Positions 36,503-45,532 of a stretch of 64,000 nucleotides of DNA are shown piece after piece (the stretch's first letter is position 1; each line of letters opens with the position of its first letter). Source of the DNA: Nonlabens sp. (GTDB lineage Bacteria > Bacteroidota > Bacteroidia > Flavobacteriales > Flavobacteriaceae); the NCBI GenBank assembly GCA_020630715.1, contig JAHDIQ010000007.1, positions 1 through 64,000 of the forward strand, read 5' to 3'. The notes under the pieces are model-generated. The model was not told the DNA's origin, ran no database searches, and saw only the letters and a program-made list of their open reading frames with translations. The position numbers and the translations under genes were made by a program.

Positions 36503-39500
36503 ATGAAAAGAATACTACTTCTATTAGCGTTTTTTATATCGCTAATAAGCACAGCACAAGTTACGGCTGGTCCAGTGCCAGATTATGTTATCTGCGATGA
36601 TCCATCTAATGATGGTGTAGAGATTTTTGATTTAAGCGTTTGGGATGCCCTAGCTATAGGAAATCAAGATCCAGCCACACACACGGTTTCTTATTTTGAA
36701 TCACAATTTGATGCGGTTAATAATTTAAATCCTTTAAATAATACGTTTTCAAATGTTACAAATCCGCAACTGATTTTTGTACGAGTAGATAATACCAGCA
36801 TTGGTAATTTTAATCTTACCACCAGTAATTTGATAGTAGAAGCCTTACCAGTGGTGAATAACCCACAAACTTTTACCTATTGTGGAACAGTAACCGCTAC
36901 TGGACAAATTCAAGTAGATCTTTATGATATTGAGCCTATAATGGCAAACGGTCAGAGTAATTTACTTTTTACTTACTTTTTAAGTCAGCAGGATGCTGAT
37001 ATGAATGCTAATCCACTCTCAACCACGTTTATTGCAAATGCAAACACACCAATTGATTTATTTATAAGAATACAAACATCGCTTAATTGTTTTGAAGTGA
37101 TCAATGTTGTTGCGATTCTTACTAATTGTAATCAAAGCTCTCAGGTGGTTGATTTAGAGCAATGTGGTGATCCTAACAATCTAGCTTGTTTTGACTTAAA
37201 TCAAAATACCGCACCAGCCTTAGGTACAAATTCTCCTACTACACATCAAGTAACTTATCATGCCTCGCAAGCAGATGCTGATAATAACCTCAACTCACTT
37301 CTTGTTACATACTGTACTCAAAATACCCAAACCATTTTTGTAAGAGTAGAAGAAATTGCAACAGGTAATGCAGATACTACACAGCAATTTAATGTAGTCG
37401 TTAATGAATCTCCTCAACAATATTCCTTCTCTCCAGTATTGGGTTGTGATTTAGGAATTGGTTTTGTTGAATATGATGCATCCACTGTCGTGTCAGAGAT
37501 TACAAATCTTCCTTCACCTGTGACTAGTTTTTCTGTAGAATATTATGAATCTATTGCAGATGCAAATAATAGAGTGAATCTGTTAGGAGTTGATTTTAAC
37601 TTTGCTGCACCTAGTAACCTTGTTCAAGTTTATGCTCGAGTTGAATTTTTACCTTCAGGATGTTCTAGTATTTCACCACTACAAGTATTTGTAGATCCTT
37701 CCTGTATATTTATAGGTCAAGGTCAAAACTTAGAAGATTGTCCAGATACAAATGGTCAAGCTTGTTTTGATTTAACTACAAATGAACTTGCAATTATAGC
37801 AAGTAATGACCCTAATATTCACGTTGTTACTTATCATTTAACCCAAGCAGATGCAGATCTAAATGTGAATGCTGTTGCAAATCCTAGCAATTATTGCGTT
37901 AGTCAGTTTACAACAATTTTTGCTAGACTATCTAATACTAATACAGGTGGATTTGCGATAACATCATTTAGTCTTTCAGTTTCTGATGCTTTAGTATCAA
38001 ATACTATATTAAATGAGGTTACTGGATGTGATGATGATTTAGATGGAACTGTGGTTATCGATCTTACCGCTGGTGCGTCACAACTATCATCTACTAATAC
38101 CATTGAATATTACGGCACTTTACAAAATGCCATTTCTGGAACAAGTGCACTACAAAATCCAACTAATTTTAATGTAGTACTTCAAGGGTTCAATCCTAAT
38201 AATTCTGTTTTTTTAAGAGAAGTGATGCCTAACGGTTGTGACATGGTTTATGAACTACCTGTCATCGCTTTTTCTAATTGTAATAATTCCTACTTATGTG
38301 ACAATGCGCAATCTTTATGTGATCGTATCAGTCAGCCGTTTCCTAATATCGCAGACGGTTCAACCGCAGAGCCTGGAAACTATTATCCGTTCTCACAGGC
38401 TAACGGACCTAGAAACCCATCATGGTTTTACATACCTATTGAGGCAAGTGGAGTAGTTGAATTAGAAGTGTACCAAAACACACAACCTGACTTTCTAGGT
38501 CAAGGTTTAGACATTGATTTTGTGATTTATGGACCATTTACGACACCTACTGGTGGATGTGCTACTGGAATCACCCAAGCTAATTATGTAGATCACAGTT
38601 TTTCTACAGCGATGCCAGAAATTGCAACAATTCCTAATGCACAGGCAGGCGAGTATTATTTAATATTGACCTCAAATTTCTCTACGCAATCAGGCTTTTT
38701 AAAATTTGAATTAGGAGCTAATTCTACCGCAACTATTAATTGTGATGGTTTCCGTATGAATGCCATCCTAGATACAAATTTAAATGGAGTAGTTGATGCG
38801 ACGGATGTTCCATTCCCGTTAGGAACCTTTAATTATGATAAAAATGCAAGTGGTTCTGTCATGCAAGTAGCATCACCTACAGGATCATACAGCGTTTTTG
38901 ATACAGATCCTACAGCTATTTATGATTTAGGTTATGATGTGTTGCCAGCATACACAACAAATTACACGGTTGCACCAGCAACCATTAATGGTGTAACTAT
39001 TCCTACAGGCTCAGGCGTGAGTGATCAAAATTTCTTAGTAACTGCTGTGAATGCTTATGAAGATGTAGTTGTCTACATCATTCCACAGGAACAGCCTAGA
39101 CCTGGATTTACCTATAAAGAAACCATTGTTTATGCAAATCTAGGAACTGCACCAGTAATGTCTGGACAATTAACCTATACGTATGATCCATTGTTGACCG
39201 TAGTATCAGTAGATGATCCTCTAGCGACCGTATCGCCAGTTTCTGTGGATTTAAACTATACAAACCTGTTACCATTCGAGTATCGCAGTATGGAAGTAGA
39301 GATGCAAATTCCAGTGATTCCTACCGTAGCTTTAGGTGATTTATTAACTAATACAGCAACCATCACACCAGTGATGAATGATATTACACCTAATGATAAT
39401 TCAAGTGTAAGTACCCAAGTGATCATAGGAAGTTATGATCCTAATGATAAGATGGAATCACGTGGACCGTTTATCAATCCAGCAGAATTTGACGCAAATG

Positions 39501-40111
39501 ACTATTTCTACTACAGAATTCGTTTTGAAAACACAGGAACTGCCAGTGCAATAAATGTGCGTATAGAAGATACACTAGATGCACAACTAGACTGGACGAC
39601 TATAGAAATGCTAGACGCGAGTCATCCTTATGTAATGACACGTATGGAAGATCAGGTGATTTGGAATTTTGACAACATCATGCTACCAGATAGCACCAGT
39701 GATCCAGTAGGAGCAAATGGTCATGTGTATTTTAGAATTAAACCTAATGTATTTACAGAAGGAACGGTAATTCCTAATACGGCCGAAATCTATTTTGATT
39801 TCAATCCGCCTATTATCACAAACACCTTTACCAGTACGTTTAGAACACCACTAAGTGTTGATACGCCACAAGTGATTGAATTATCTGTAAGTCCTAATCC
39901 ATCTAGTGGATTAATCACAGTAGGATTAAGCAATACCGTATTAGATAATGCAGAGTTGATATTGTACGATTTGCAGGGAAGAATTACGCTTTCGCGAAAG
40001 CTAACTCAAAACCAGTCTACCGTTAACATATCAGACTTGCCAGTAGGAATATACCTTGCCGAGTTGCGACAAGGCGATAACTCCTATACTACTAAGATTA
40101 TAAAAGAGTAG
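36503..40111 (+). CDS. Large T9SS cargo surface protein with repeated ~95-residue domains
   Basis: A 1202-residue secreted protein with a signal peptide (MKRILLLLAFFISLISTAQ). About six related segments of roughly 95 residues cover 20-600. Each has C-x-D/DP, a FDL-type strand and a motif like TYHxSQADADxNxNPL. The middle (about 600-900) contains CxNG/TGG-type beta segments. A DUF7619-like conserved domain (SYDPNDKMESRGPFINP through YFDFNPPIITNTF) follows, then a type IX secretion C-terminal sorting domain (SVSPNPSSGLITV, LPVGIYLAEL, KIIKE). It is probably displayed on the cell surface, perhaps for adhesion. A palindrome copy (39988-40001) encodes TLSRKLT in the sorting domain. Confidence 0.85.
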   Translation: MKRILLLLAFFISLISTAQVTAGPVPDYVICDDPSNDGVEIFDLSVWDALAIGNQDPATHTVSYFESQFDAVNNLNPLNNTFSNVTNPQLIFVRVDNTSIGNFNLTTSNLIVEALPVVNNPQTFTYCGTVTATGQIQVDLYDIEPIMANGQSNLLFTYFLSQQDADMNANPLSTTFIANANTPIDLFIRIQTSLNCFEVINVVAILTNCNQSSQVVDLEQCGDPNNLACFDLNQNTAPALGTNSPTTHQVTYHASQADADNNLNSLLVTYCTQNTQTIFVRVEEIATGNADTTQQFNVVVNESPQQYSFSPVLGCDLGIGFVEYDASTVVSEITNLPSPVTSFSVEYYESIADANNRVNLLGVDFNFAAPSNLVQVYARVEFLPSGCSSISPLQVFVDPSCIFIGQGQNLEDCPDTNGQACFDLTTNELAIIASNDPNIHVVTYHLTQADADLNVNAVANPSNYCVSQFTTIFARLSNTNTGGFAITSFSLSVSDALVSNTILNEVTGCDDDLDGTVVIDLTAGASQLSSTNTIEYYGTLQNAISGTSALQNPTNFNVVLQGFNPNNSVFLREVMPNGCDMVYELPVIAFSNCNNSYLCDNAQSLCDRISQPFPNIADGSTAEPGNYYPFSQANGPRNPSWFYIPIEASGVVELEVYQNTQPDFLGQGLDIDFVIYGPFTTPTGGCATGITQANYVDHSFSTAMPEIATIPNAQAGEYYLILTSNFSTQSGFLKFELGANSTATINCDGFRMNAILDTNLNGVVDATDVPFPLGTFNYDKNASGSVMQVASPTGSYSVFDTDPTAIYDLGYDVLPAYTTNYTVAPATINGVTIPTGSGVSDQNFLVTAVNAYEDVVVYIIPQEQPRPGFTYKETIVYANLGTAPVMSGQLTYTYDPLLTVVSVDDPLATVSPVSVDLNYTNLLPFEYRSMEVEMQIPVIPTVALGDLLTNTATITPVMNDITPNDNSSVSTQVIIGSYDPNDKMESRGPFINPAEFDANDYFYYRIRFENTGTASAINVRIEDTLDAQLDWTTIEMLDASHPYVMTRMEDQVIWNFDNIMLPDSTSDPVGANGHVYFRIKPNVFTEGTVIPNTAEIYFDFNPPIITNTFTSTFRTPLSVDTPQVIELSVSPNPSSGLITVGLSNTVLDNAELILYDLQGRITLSRKLTQNQSTVNISDLPVGIYLAELRQGDNSYTTKIIKE
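39988..40001. repeat. 14-bp palindrome GCTTTCGCGAAAGC
   Basis: Perfect copy in the sorting domain of the T9SS cargo gene, read as LSRK. Confidence 0.9.
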
Positions 40112-40158
40112 AAGTTTACATTGTAATTTAGAAAGCTTTACAAAAAGTAAGATTTAAG

Positions 40159-40229
40159 TGTCATTCTGAGCAGAGCGAAGAATCTAAATGATTGAATCTA
40201 AGAGATTCTTCATTTCATTCAGAATGACA
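40159..40229. repeat. REP-like imperfect palindrome
   Basis: TGTCATTCTGA at the left end matches TCAGAATGACA at the right, with an inner GAAGAATCT/AGATTCTTC pair. It forms a 71-bp hairpin element between converging genes. Sequences of this GTCATTCTGAG...GAAGAATCT type are common interspersed repeats in Bacteroidota. It may also act as a terminator. Confidence 0.75.
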
Positions 40230-40266
40230 AATTCATTTTTCGAAGTCTTTGGAAGGCTTTTTATGT

Positions 40267-41013
40267 TTAAGAACCTTTGTTAGCTTGATACGTTTTATCA
40301 CTTTCTGCTGTGAGTTTTGCAATGGTGTCTAATTCCTGTTGGGTTAAATCTCTATAGCTTCCTTTAGGGATATCCAGTTCTACATTCATGATACGAATGC
40401 GTTTTAATTTAGTCACACGATAGCCTAAATACTCGCACATACGGCGTATTTGCCTATTTAATCCTTGTGTAAGTACGATTCTAAAAGTTTTGCGTCCTAT
40501 TTGCTCTACTTCACATTTTTTAGTTATCGTATCTAGAATAGGAACTCCAGCGGCCATTTTTTTTATGAACTGATCATTAATACTGTGATCCACGGTTACG
40601 ATATATTCTTTACCGTGATTGTTACGGGAACGCAAAATCTTATTTACGATGTCGCCATCATTAGTTAAAAAGATCAAACCTTCGCTCATTTTATCTAGCC
40701 TACCTATGGGAAAAATACGAGTAGGATAATTGATATAATCAATAATGTTATCCTTTTCAACTCTAGTATCTGTAGTACATACAATGCCTACTGGTTTGTG
40801 AAATGCAATGTAAACAGGCTTTTCTTTCTTTTTTGAAATGGCTTCACCATCAACAGCCACAAGATCGTCTGGCATTACTTTAGTTCCCATTTCAGGAACC
40901 TTACCATTAATCGTCACACGTTCTTGTTCAATCAATTTATCAGCTGCTCTACGAGAGCAAAAGCCTTGCTCGCTTAGATACTTATTAATGCGTGTTCCTT
41001 TGATTTCAGACAT
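40267..41013 (-). CDS. rluF: 23S rRNA pseudouridine synthase, RluF type
   Basis: About 248 residues. An N-terminal S4 RNA-binding domain ([20 protein letters not shown]) precedes a RsuA-family catalytic domain with the active-site motif [18 protein letters not shown]. The C-terminal block is [25 protein letters not shown] and RIRIMNV favour RluF, which modifies position 2604, over RluB/E. An upstream in-frame ATG at 41103 is rejected: the -7 box at 41018-41025 lies 4 nt before the ATG at 41013. Confidence 0.88.
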   Translation of the reverse strand: MSEIKGTRINKYLSEQGFCSRRAADKLIEQERVTINGKVPEMGTKVMPDDLVAVDGEAISKKKEKPVYIAFHKPVGIVCTTDTRVEKDNIIDYINYPTRIFPIGRLDKMSEGLIFLTNDGDIVNKILRSRNNHGKEYIVTVDHSINDQFIKKMAAGVPILDTITKKCEVEQIGRKTFRIVLTQGLNRQIRRMCEYLGYRVTKLKRIRIMNVELDIPKGSYRDLTQQELDTIAKLTAESDKTYQANKGS

Positions 41014-41017
41014 AAAG

Positions 41018-41025
41018 CAAAGGTA
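41018..41025 (-). promoter_or_regulatory. -7 box TACCTTTG for rluF
   Basis: Minus-strand TACCTTTG ending 4 nt before the ATG at 41013, implying a leaderless mRNA. Confidence 0.55.
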
Positions 41026-41117
41026 CTTTATTGCAGTTATTTTTGTGGTATGATTATTTTTGAAAATCATGTAACAAATACAATTTTTAACATACCTATT
41101 CATAAATCAAAATATAA

Positions 41118-41573
41118 ATGGATCAACAATCACCTACGTCGCCAGGAGCACAACAACAACAATATCCTAATTCATTTCAACCTACTCACAACTTAAGTAC
41201 CTTTTCAACACTCTTTATAGTAAAAGGTGTGCTTTCATTTTTTGTATCCTTATTTTTTCTGCTTTATGCAGGGATGGGAAGTGTTTTTAGCTCTATTCCA
41301 GAATTTCAAGAAAATCCAGAAGTTCCTTTTAATCCAGGAATGATTTTTATTGTAATAGGAATTATGGGATTTTTGATCTGTGTGGCGATGGGAATTCTTA
41401 ACCTAATTACCGCTAAATATATCAAAGAACAACGTAAATATACCTTTGTGTTTGCTATTGCGATTGTGAATTGTTTGACTGGTATCTTGGGAATTTTACT
41501 AGGTATTTTCACAATTCTAGAAATTAATAAACCGCATGTGAAAGAATTATTTGAAAAGAATAAGATCTCTTAA
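41118..41573 (+). CDS. Hypothetical membrane protein
   Basis: A 151-residue protein with a Gln/Pro/Ser-rich N-terminus (MDQQSPTSPGAQQQQYPN) and about three membrane helices (near 30-52, 74-98 and 108-130), separated by a short extracytoplasmic loop (PEFQENPEVPFNPG). It ends in a charged tail. I do not recognise a family. It is divergent from rluF and followed by 186 bp with no gene. Confidence 0.6.
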   Translation: MDQQSPTSPGAQQQQYPNSFQPTHNLSTFSTLFIVKGVLSFFVSLFFLLYAGMGSVFSSIPEFQENPEVPFNPGMIFIVIGIMGFLICVAMGILNLITAKYIKEQRKYTFVFAIAIVNCLTGILGILLGIFTILEINKPHVKELFEKNKIS

Positions 41574-41735
41574 TTTTAAGGTTGAACTGCGGTATCATCG
41601 ATTATTTTTAGATGATGTTACATGTTGTGAATATTTGAGAACTTGACAGCTTGTTTTAATTTTTGGTACAAAAAGAATGCGGCGGTTTGAGTGTTTATTT
41701 TAGGGAATAATCTGCAGTTGATCTAGAGTTACCAC

Positions 41736-41743
41736 TACCTTTG
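41736..41743 (+). promoter_or_regulatory. -7 box TACCTTTG
   Basis: TAnnTTTG match ending 16 nt before the ATG at 41760. Confidence 0.5.
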
Positions 41744-41759
41744 CATTATAATTGATATC

Positions 41760-42113
41760 ATGACAGCACAAGAACAGTTCTTAACCCAGGTTTTATTTAA
41801 TAACCTTACGTATGACGATAAAGGAAACGGTATGTATGTTTTTGAAGCGTTAGAATTTAAGGAGTTAATAACTAGATGCCGTGATAATGGAATAGGTGCT
41901 TACAGAATGCTAGTCTGGAATAATAATGAAGTGATGACGATCGCTAGTCACGACGATTTTAATAAAAAGGCTACAGATGCACGATGGCTAAAGACTGCAT
42001 TTTACAAATATTTCTATGAAGATAAATCCAGTAAGTATAGCATAGAGTTTAAGTTATCTGATAAGTTGCTAGACCGAATGGAAATGTTTGTTCCTAAGGA
42101 TGAAGAAGAATAG
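41760..42113 (+). CDS. Small hypothetical protein
   Basis: A 117-residue soluble acidic protein with no signal peptide and no recognised motif. Conserved-looking features are LVWNNNEVMTIASHDDF and the acidic C-terminus KDEEE. It has its own -7 box, and the next gene is convergent, 10 bp away. No function is proposed. Confidence 0.6.
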   Translation: MTAQEQFLTQVLFNNLTYDDKGNGMYVFEALEFKELITRCRDNGIGAYRMLVWNNNEVMTIASHDDFNKKATDARWLKTAFYKYFYEDKSSKYSIEFKLSDKLLDRMEMFVPKDEEE

Positions 42114-42123
42114 AAGTGTTGAG

Positions 42124-42582
42124 TTATCTAGAAATATCTCTTACGATCTTCAAGTGATGTTCTGTATGAATGCCTAAAAACTTGATGGCTTTCTTCACAT
42201 TTAAGTGTCCAAACATAGGATGATTGAAATAGCAATCAGCATCTAACGTATGTAATTGACTTACGAGATCTTTTGCCTGTTCTAATTGCTGTAATAAATC
42301 GGTTTTTGATACTTGTTCTGGTGGTAGAACATGCTTAGGAGCTTTAGCTTTACCTCGCGGGATCTTACCAGTAAGTAAAATCATACTTTTTAGGAAATTA
42401 AATTTAGGTTGATAGGTAGCAGGATCGCTAATGGACATGGTTTCATTTACCTTGATAATCACTTTTAAAGCATGGTCTAAGTGCCAGTAAGTACCAGATT
42501 TAGAAATATTAGGAATCGTTGTGTCTTCTTGGGAACTGTGTGACTCTATTTCTTCTAGTAATAGGTGTAGATAATTTTCCAT
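42124..42582 (-). CDS. DUF1569 (DinB-like) family protein
   Basis: A 152-residue all-helical protein. HLDHALKVIIKVNETMSI near the N-terminus and HPMFGHLNVKKAIKFLGIHTEHHLK near the C-terminus match the DUF1569 branch of the DinB/YfiT four-helix superfamily. That superfamily often binds a metal through three histidines. The reaction is unknown. Its start codon shares one base with the upstream GreA-like gene's stop, so the two are coupled. Confidence 0.72.
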   Translation of the reverse strand: MENYLHLLLEEIESHSSQEDTTIPNISKSGTYWHLDHALKVIIKVNETMSISDPATYQPKFNFLKSMILLTGKIPRGKAKAPKHVLPPEQVSKTDLLQQLEQAKDLVSQLHTLDADCYFNHPMFGHLNVKKAIKFLGIHTEHHLKIVRDISR

Positions 42583-43040
42583 TAGTATAATTCTGATATG
42601 GTGAAAAACTGTTCGTTAAAATACACCTTATCATTTAACTTATGATTCTTTAAAGCACCACCTATAGGTGATTGTAAAGAAATACAAAATACATCAGTAT
42701 CTTTTACTTGTATTTTACCAATTGCTGCACCCATATAAAACCATCCAGCAGGCAACTTAATTAATGCACCAGGCTTAACTGTTATGCATGGTTTTGATGT
42801 ATCTATTTTCTGAAATTGTTCCATGATTTGCTGGGTATTTGCCAGCTGTCTTTTGTAAAGATCTTCTTCATTTTGAATCATGGCCATCCCAGTTTCATAC
42901 TTATCACCAGCGCTACTTTTGGTTTCATTTTGTTTTGAATCCATTAATCGCTCTAGATTAGTGTGAATAGTATCTAGGCGTTCCTTAATAATAGCGTGAC
43001 AATGATGATAGACTTGTTCTTTAAAAGCTGTAGGATTCAT
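42582..43040 (-). CDS. GreA/GreB-like protein
   Basis: A 152-residue protein with an N-terminal helical region likely to form a coiled-coil hairpin (about 10-75, with SSAGDKYETGMAMIQNEE near the tip). A C-terminal FKBP-like GreA fold contains SLQSPIGGALKNHKLNDKV, close to the SPIGRALIGKKVGDEV pattern of Gre factors. It could modulate RNA polymerase through the secondary channel, but the tip acidic residues differ from GreA, so the role is uncertain. A -7 box is at 43058-43065. Confidence 0.65.
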   Translation of the reverse strand: MNPTAFKEQVYHHCHAIIKERLDTIHTNLERLMDSKQNETKSSAGDKYETGMAMIQNEEDLYKRQLANTQQIMEQFQKIDTSKPCITVKPGALIKLPAGWFYMGAAIGKIQVKDTDVFCISLQSPIGGALKNHKLNDKVYFNEQFFTISELY

Positions 43041-43057
43041 TTCATTACATTAGAATT

Positions 43058-43065
43058 CAAAGTTA
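43058..43065 (-). promoter_or_regulatory. -7 box TAACTTTG for GreA-like gene
   Basis: Minus-strand TAnnTTTG match, 17 nt before the ATG at 43040. Confidence 0.5.
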
Positions 43066-43110
43066 CTCTTTAAAAGAACATTTAAAACGATTATGAACCT
43101 TGCTTAAAAC

Positions 43111-43146
43111 AAAAAAGCCCCATGCCAGATGGCAATGGGACTTTTT
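43111..43146 (-). terminator. Terminator after fasciclin gene
   Basis: On the minus strand, a stem with CCCATTGCC/GGCATGGGG arms is flanked by AAAAAG and CTTTTTT. It sits 18 bp past the FAS1 gene's stop. Confidence 0.8.
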
Positions 43147-43164
43147 CTCTACTAACCTAATCGT

Positions 43165-44163
43165 TTATGGAAGCAACACATTGTCTATTGCGTGTACAAC
43201 TCCATTTACTGCTGTTACGTCTGTAACAATTACTTCAATTGTTCTACCGTTTGTGTCTGTAATAATTACTCCACCTGAAGTATTAATAGTGAAAGTTCCA
43301 GGTCCTACAGGATTCACAACTAATCCGTCAGTAATATCTCCTGCTCTTACAGATGCAGTATTAACTACATGATACGTAAGGATATCTGATAATGTACTTA
43401 ATCCTAACACATCGTTAATGTTAGTTAAACCATCATTAGGATCTGAATCAATTAATGTTTGGAAAGAACTATTTAAAGGTGCAAATACTGTTAAAGTAGC
43501 ATTAGTATCTGAAACAACACTTACTAAGCTTTCTTGACTTAATGCAGCTACTAAGTTTGAAAAATCTGGATTTGCTACCGCTAACGTTGCTACAGTAGGT
43601 AAGGTAATAACACCGTCTACTATATGAACAATTCCATTATCTGCTTCTATATCTGCATCTGTTGCTGGGTTTGCTACTGCTGGTCCACCGTTTAATACGA
43701 CACCACTACCTGCAAGATCTGTAATGTCTATATATAGATCTAGAGCATTTCCTGTGTTAGTACCATCGTCAGTTGCTAATGTCTTAACATATCCATTAGC
43801 TAGTTGTGTTGATCTTACCTCTGTGTTTAAAACGTGATTAAGTAAAATGTTACGTAAACTAGGTAATGCAAGTAAATCTGCAGGACTATTTAAACCGTCA
43901 TTAGGGTCTGCATCTAATAATGATTGAAATGCTGCATTCGTAGGAGCAAACACTGTGAACGTTCCGCTAGCATCAAGAGTCGCATCTAGTCCCGTTTGTA
44001 CTAATGCCTGGTTAAGAATCGAAAAGTTAGCATTGTTTGCAGTAATGTCTAAAATAGTGTTACTGTTATCAATAGGTCCGTCATCATCATCGTCACAAGA
44101 TACTGCTGCAAATGCAAGACCAGCAAACAATAAGTACTGTGCTTTTTTTAATAGATTTTTCAT
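43165..44163 (-). CDS. Lipoprotein with two fasciclin (FAS1) domains
   Basis: A 332-residue lipoprotein. The signal peptide ends at LAFAAVSC (Cys23), followed by an Asp-rich linker. Two FAS1 domains follow: about 37-188 (FTVFAPTNAAFQSLLDADPNDG, LNHVLNTEV, ADNGIVHIVDGVITLP) and about 195-332 (LTVFAPLNSSFQTLIDSDPNDG, VNGVVHAIDNVLLP). FAS1 domains mediate adhesion and occur on bacterial surfaces. The promoter region contains a 20-bp operator palindrome whose 18-bp core is shared with the Arg-rich protein gene at 23857. Outer-membrane location is inferred from the lipobox. Confidence 0.92.
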   Translation of the reverse strand: MKNLLKKAQYLLFAGLAFAAVSCDDDDDGPIDNSNTILDITANNANFSILNQALVQTGLDATLDASGTFTVFAPTNAAFQSLLDADPNDGLNSPADLLALPSLRNILLNHVLNTEVRSTQLANGYVKTLATDDGTNTGNALDLYIDITDLAGSGVVLNGGPAVANPATDADIEADNGIVHIVDGVITLPTVATLAVANPDFSNLVAALSQESLVSVVSDTNATLTVFAPLNSSFQTLIDSDPNDGLTNINDVLGLSTLSDILTYHVVNTASVRAGDITDGLVVNPVGPGTFTINTSGGVIITDTNGRTIEVIVTDVTAVNGVVHAIDNVLLP

Positions 44164-44200
44164 AGCTTAATTTTTTGAGTTTGTTTGTTTCTGTAAAAGT

Positions 44201-44220
44201 ATACGCAAACGTTTGCGTAT
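44201..44220. promoter_or_regulatory. 20-bp perfect palindrome, LacI-type operator
   Basis: ATACGCAAACGTTTGCGTAT lies 38 bp upstream of the fasciclin start, just past a plausible minus-strand promoter (TTTG-N17-TATGTTAG). The central 18 bp equal those of the site at 23756-23775. Confidence 0.7.
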
Positions 44221-44332
44221 TTGTCTAACATATTGTTAAATAAATTAAACAAAAACTTAAAGTATAGTAAATCACTAGGGTAGTATCAATAAAATTGACT
44301 GTTCTAATGAAAGCTTACCAAAGGATAAAAAG

Positions 44333-44340
44333 TATTTTTG
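44333..44340 (+). promoter_or_regulatory. -7 box TATTTTTG for mnmA
   Basis: TAnnTTTG match ending 4 nt before the ATG at 44345, implying a leaderless mRNA. Confidence 0.55.
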
Positions 44341-44344
44341 CATC

Positions 44345-45523
44345 ATGGCAAAAGTAGTAGTAGGTCTTTCTGGTGGTGTAGATTCCAGTGTCGCAGCATA
44401 CCTTTTAAAAGAACAAGGTCACGAGGTGATCGGTTTATTTATGAAAAACTGGCACGATGACAGTGTTACCATTAGTGATGAGTGTCCATGGTTAGAAGAT
44501 TCTAATGACGCCATGCTAGTGGCAAATAAATTAGGTATCCCATTTCAAACGGTTGATTTAAGCGAGCAGTATAAAGAACGTATTGTAGACTACATGTTTG
44601 ATGAATACGCTCGTGGTCGCACGCCTAATCCTGATGTATTATGTAATCGCGAGATTAAATTTGACGTGTTTATGGACATCGCTCTTGAATTAGGAGCAGA
44701 CTTTGTTGCAACTGGTCATTATTGTCAAAAGAAAACTTCCATCATTAATAATAAGGAAGTACATCACTTAATCTCTGGAGCAGATGGCAATAAGGATCAA
44801 AGCTATTTTTTATGCCAGGTGTCACAAGAGCAACTAGCAAGAACCTTATTTCCTATAGGGCATCTTCAAAAGCCTGAGGTGCGTGAAATCGCAGCAGCCC
44901 AAGATTTAATTACGGCTGGTAAAAAAGATTCTCAAGGCCTATGCTTTATAGGTAAGGTACGATTGCCAGATTTTTTACAACAGCAATTAAAACCTAAGGA
45001 AGGTGCCATCATAGAAATACCTTCAAGCATTAGTTTAGAAAAGGCTGCTGTATTAAAAGATGAAGATGAATGGATCACGCTTTCGCGAAAGCGTAATTAC
45101 CATCCACATGAAGGACAACAATTAGGAACACATTCTGGCGCACATTATTTTACACGTGGCCAGCGCAAAGGACTTGCCGTAGGTGGAACTCCAGAACCTT
45201 TATTTGTGATAGAAACAGATGTTAAGACGAATACTATATATGTAGGACAAGGGAAATCACATCCTGGATTATACCGTCGTGGTCTTTTTGTGGATGCAAG
45301 TGAGGTGCACTGGATTAGACAGGATTTACAACTCGCCGTAGGTGAAACTATGGATGTAATGGCGCGCATACGCTATCGACAAAGTCTAGAGCCTGCAACC
45401 TTGTATATGAAAGAAAACGGATTGTATGTTATCTTTAAAGATGCACAAAGCGCCATATCGCCAGGACAGTTTGTGGCTTGGTATCAGAATGATGAATGTT
45501 TAGGATCTGGTGTAATTGCTTAA
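44345..45523 (+). CDS. mnmA: tRNA-specific 2-thiouridylase MnmA
   Basis: Thiolates U34 of tRNA-Lys, -Glu and -Gln. The 392-residue protein has the PP-loop [15 protein letters not shown] (residues 7-21), the family segment [11 protein letters not shown] and the two catalytic cysteines: Cys100 in [12 protein letters not shown] and Cys200 in [15 protein letters not shown]-terminal beta barrel follows. A perfect palindrome (45079-45092) encodes TLSRKRNY in a loop around residue 247, a position where homologues vary. Confidence 0.95.
   Translation: MAKVVVGLSGGVDSSVAAYLLKEQGHEVIGLFMKNWHDDSVTISDECPWLEDSNDAMLVANKLGIPFQTVDLSEQYKERIVDYMFDEYARGRTPNPDVLCNREIKFDVFMDIALELGADFVATGHYCQKKTSIINNKEVHHLISGADGNKDQSYFLCQVSQEQLARTLFPIGHLQKPEVREIAAAQDLITAGKKDSQGLCFIGKVRLPDFLQQQLKPKEGAIIEIPSSISLEKAAVLKDEDEWITLSRKRNYHPHEGQQLGTHSGAHYFTRGQRKGLAVGGTPEPLFVIETDVKTNTIYVGQGKSHPGLYRRGLFVDASEVHWIRQDLQLAVGETMDVMARIRYRQSLEPATLYMKENGLYVIFKDAQSAISPGQFVAWYQNDECLGSGVIA
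45079..45092. repeat. 14-bp palindrome GCTTTCGCGAAAGC
   Basis: Perfect copy inside mnmA, read as LSRKR. Confidence 0.9.
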
Positions 45524-45532
45524 CTTACCGCT

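Noticed and set aside
38238-38456. Alternative-frame open frame inside the T9SS cargo gene
   Set aside because: Overlaps a clearly coding frame with continuous domain structure.
43100-43372. Plus-strand open frame opposite the fasciclin gene end
   Set aside because: It overlaps the terminator and the FAS1 coding region antisense; codon pattern and motifs belong to the minus-strand gene.
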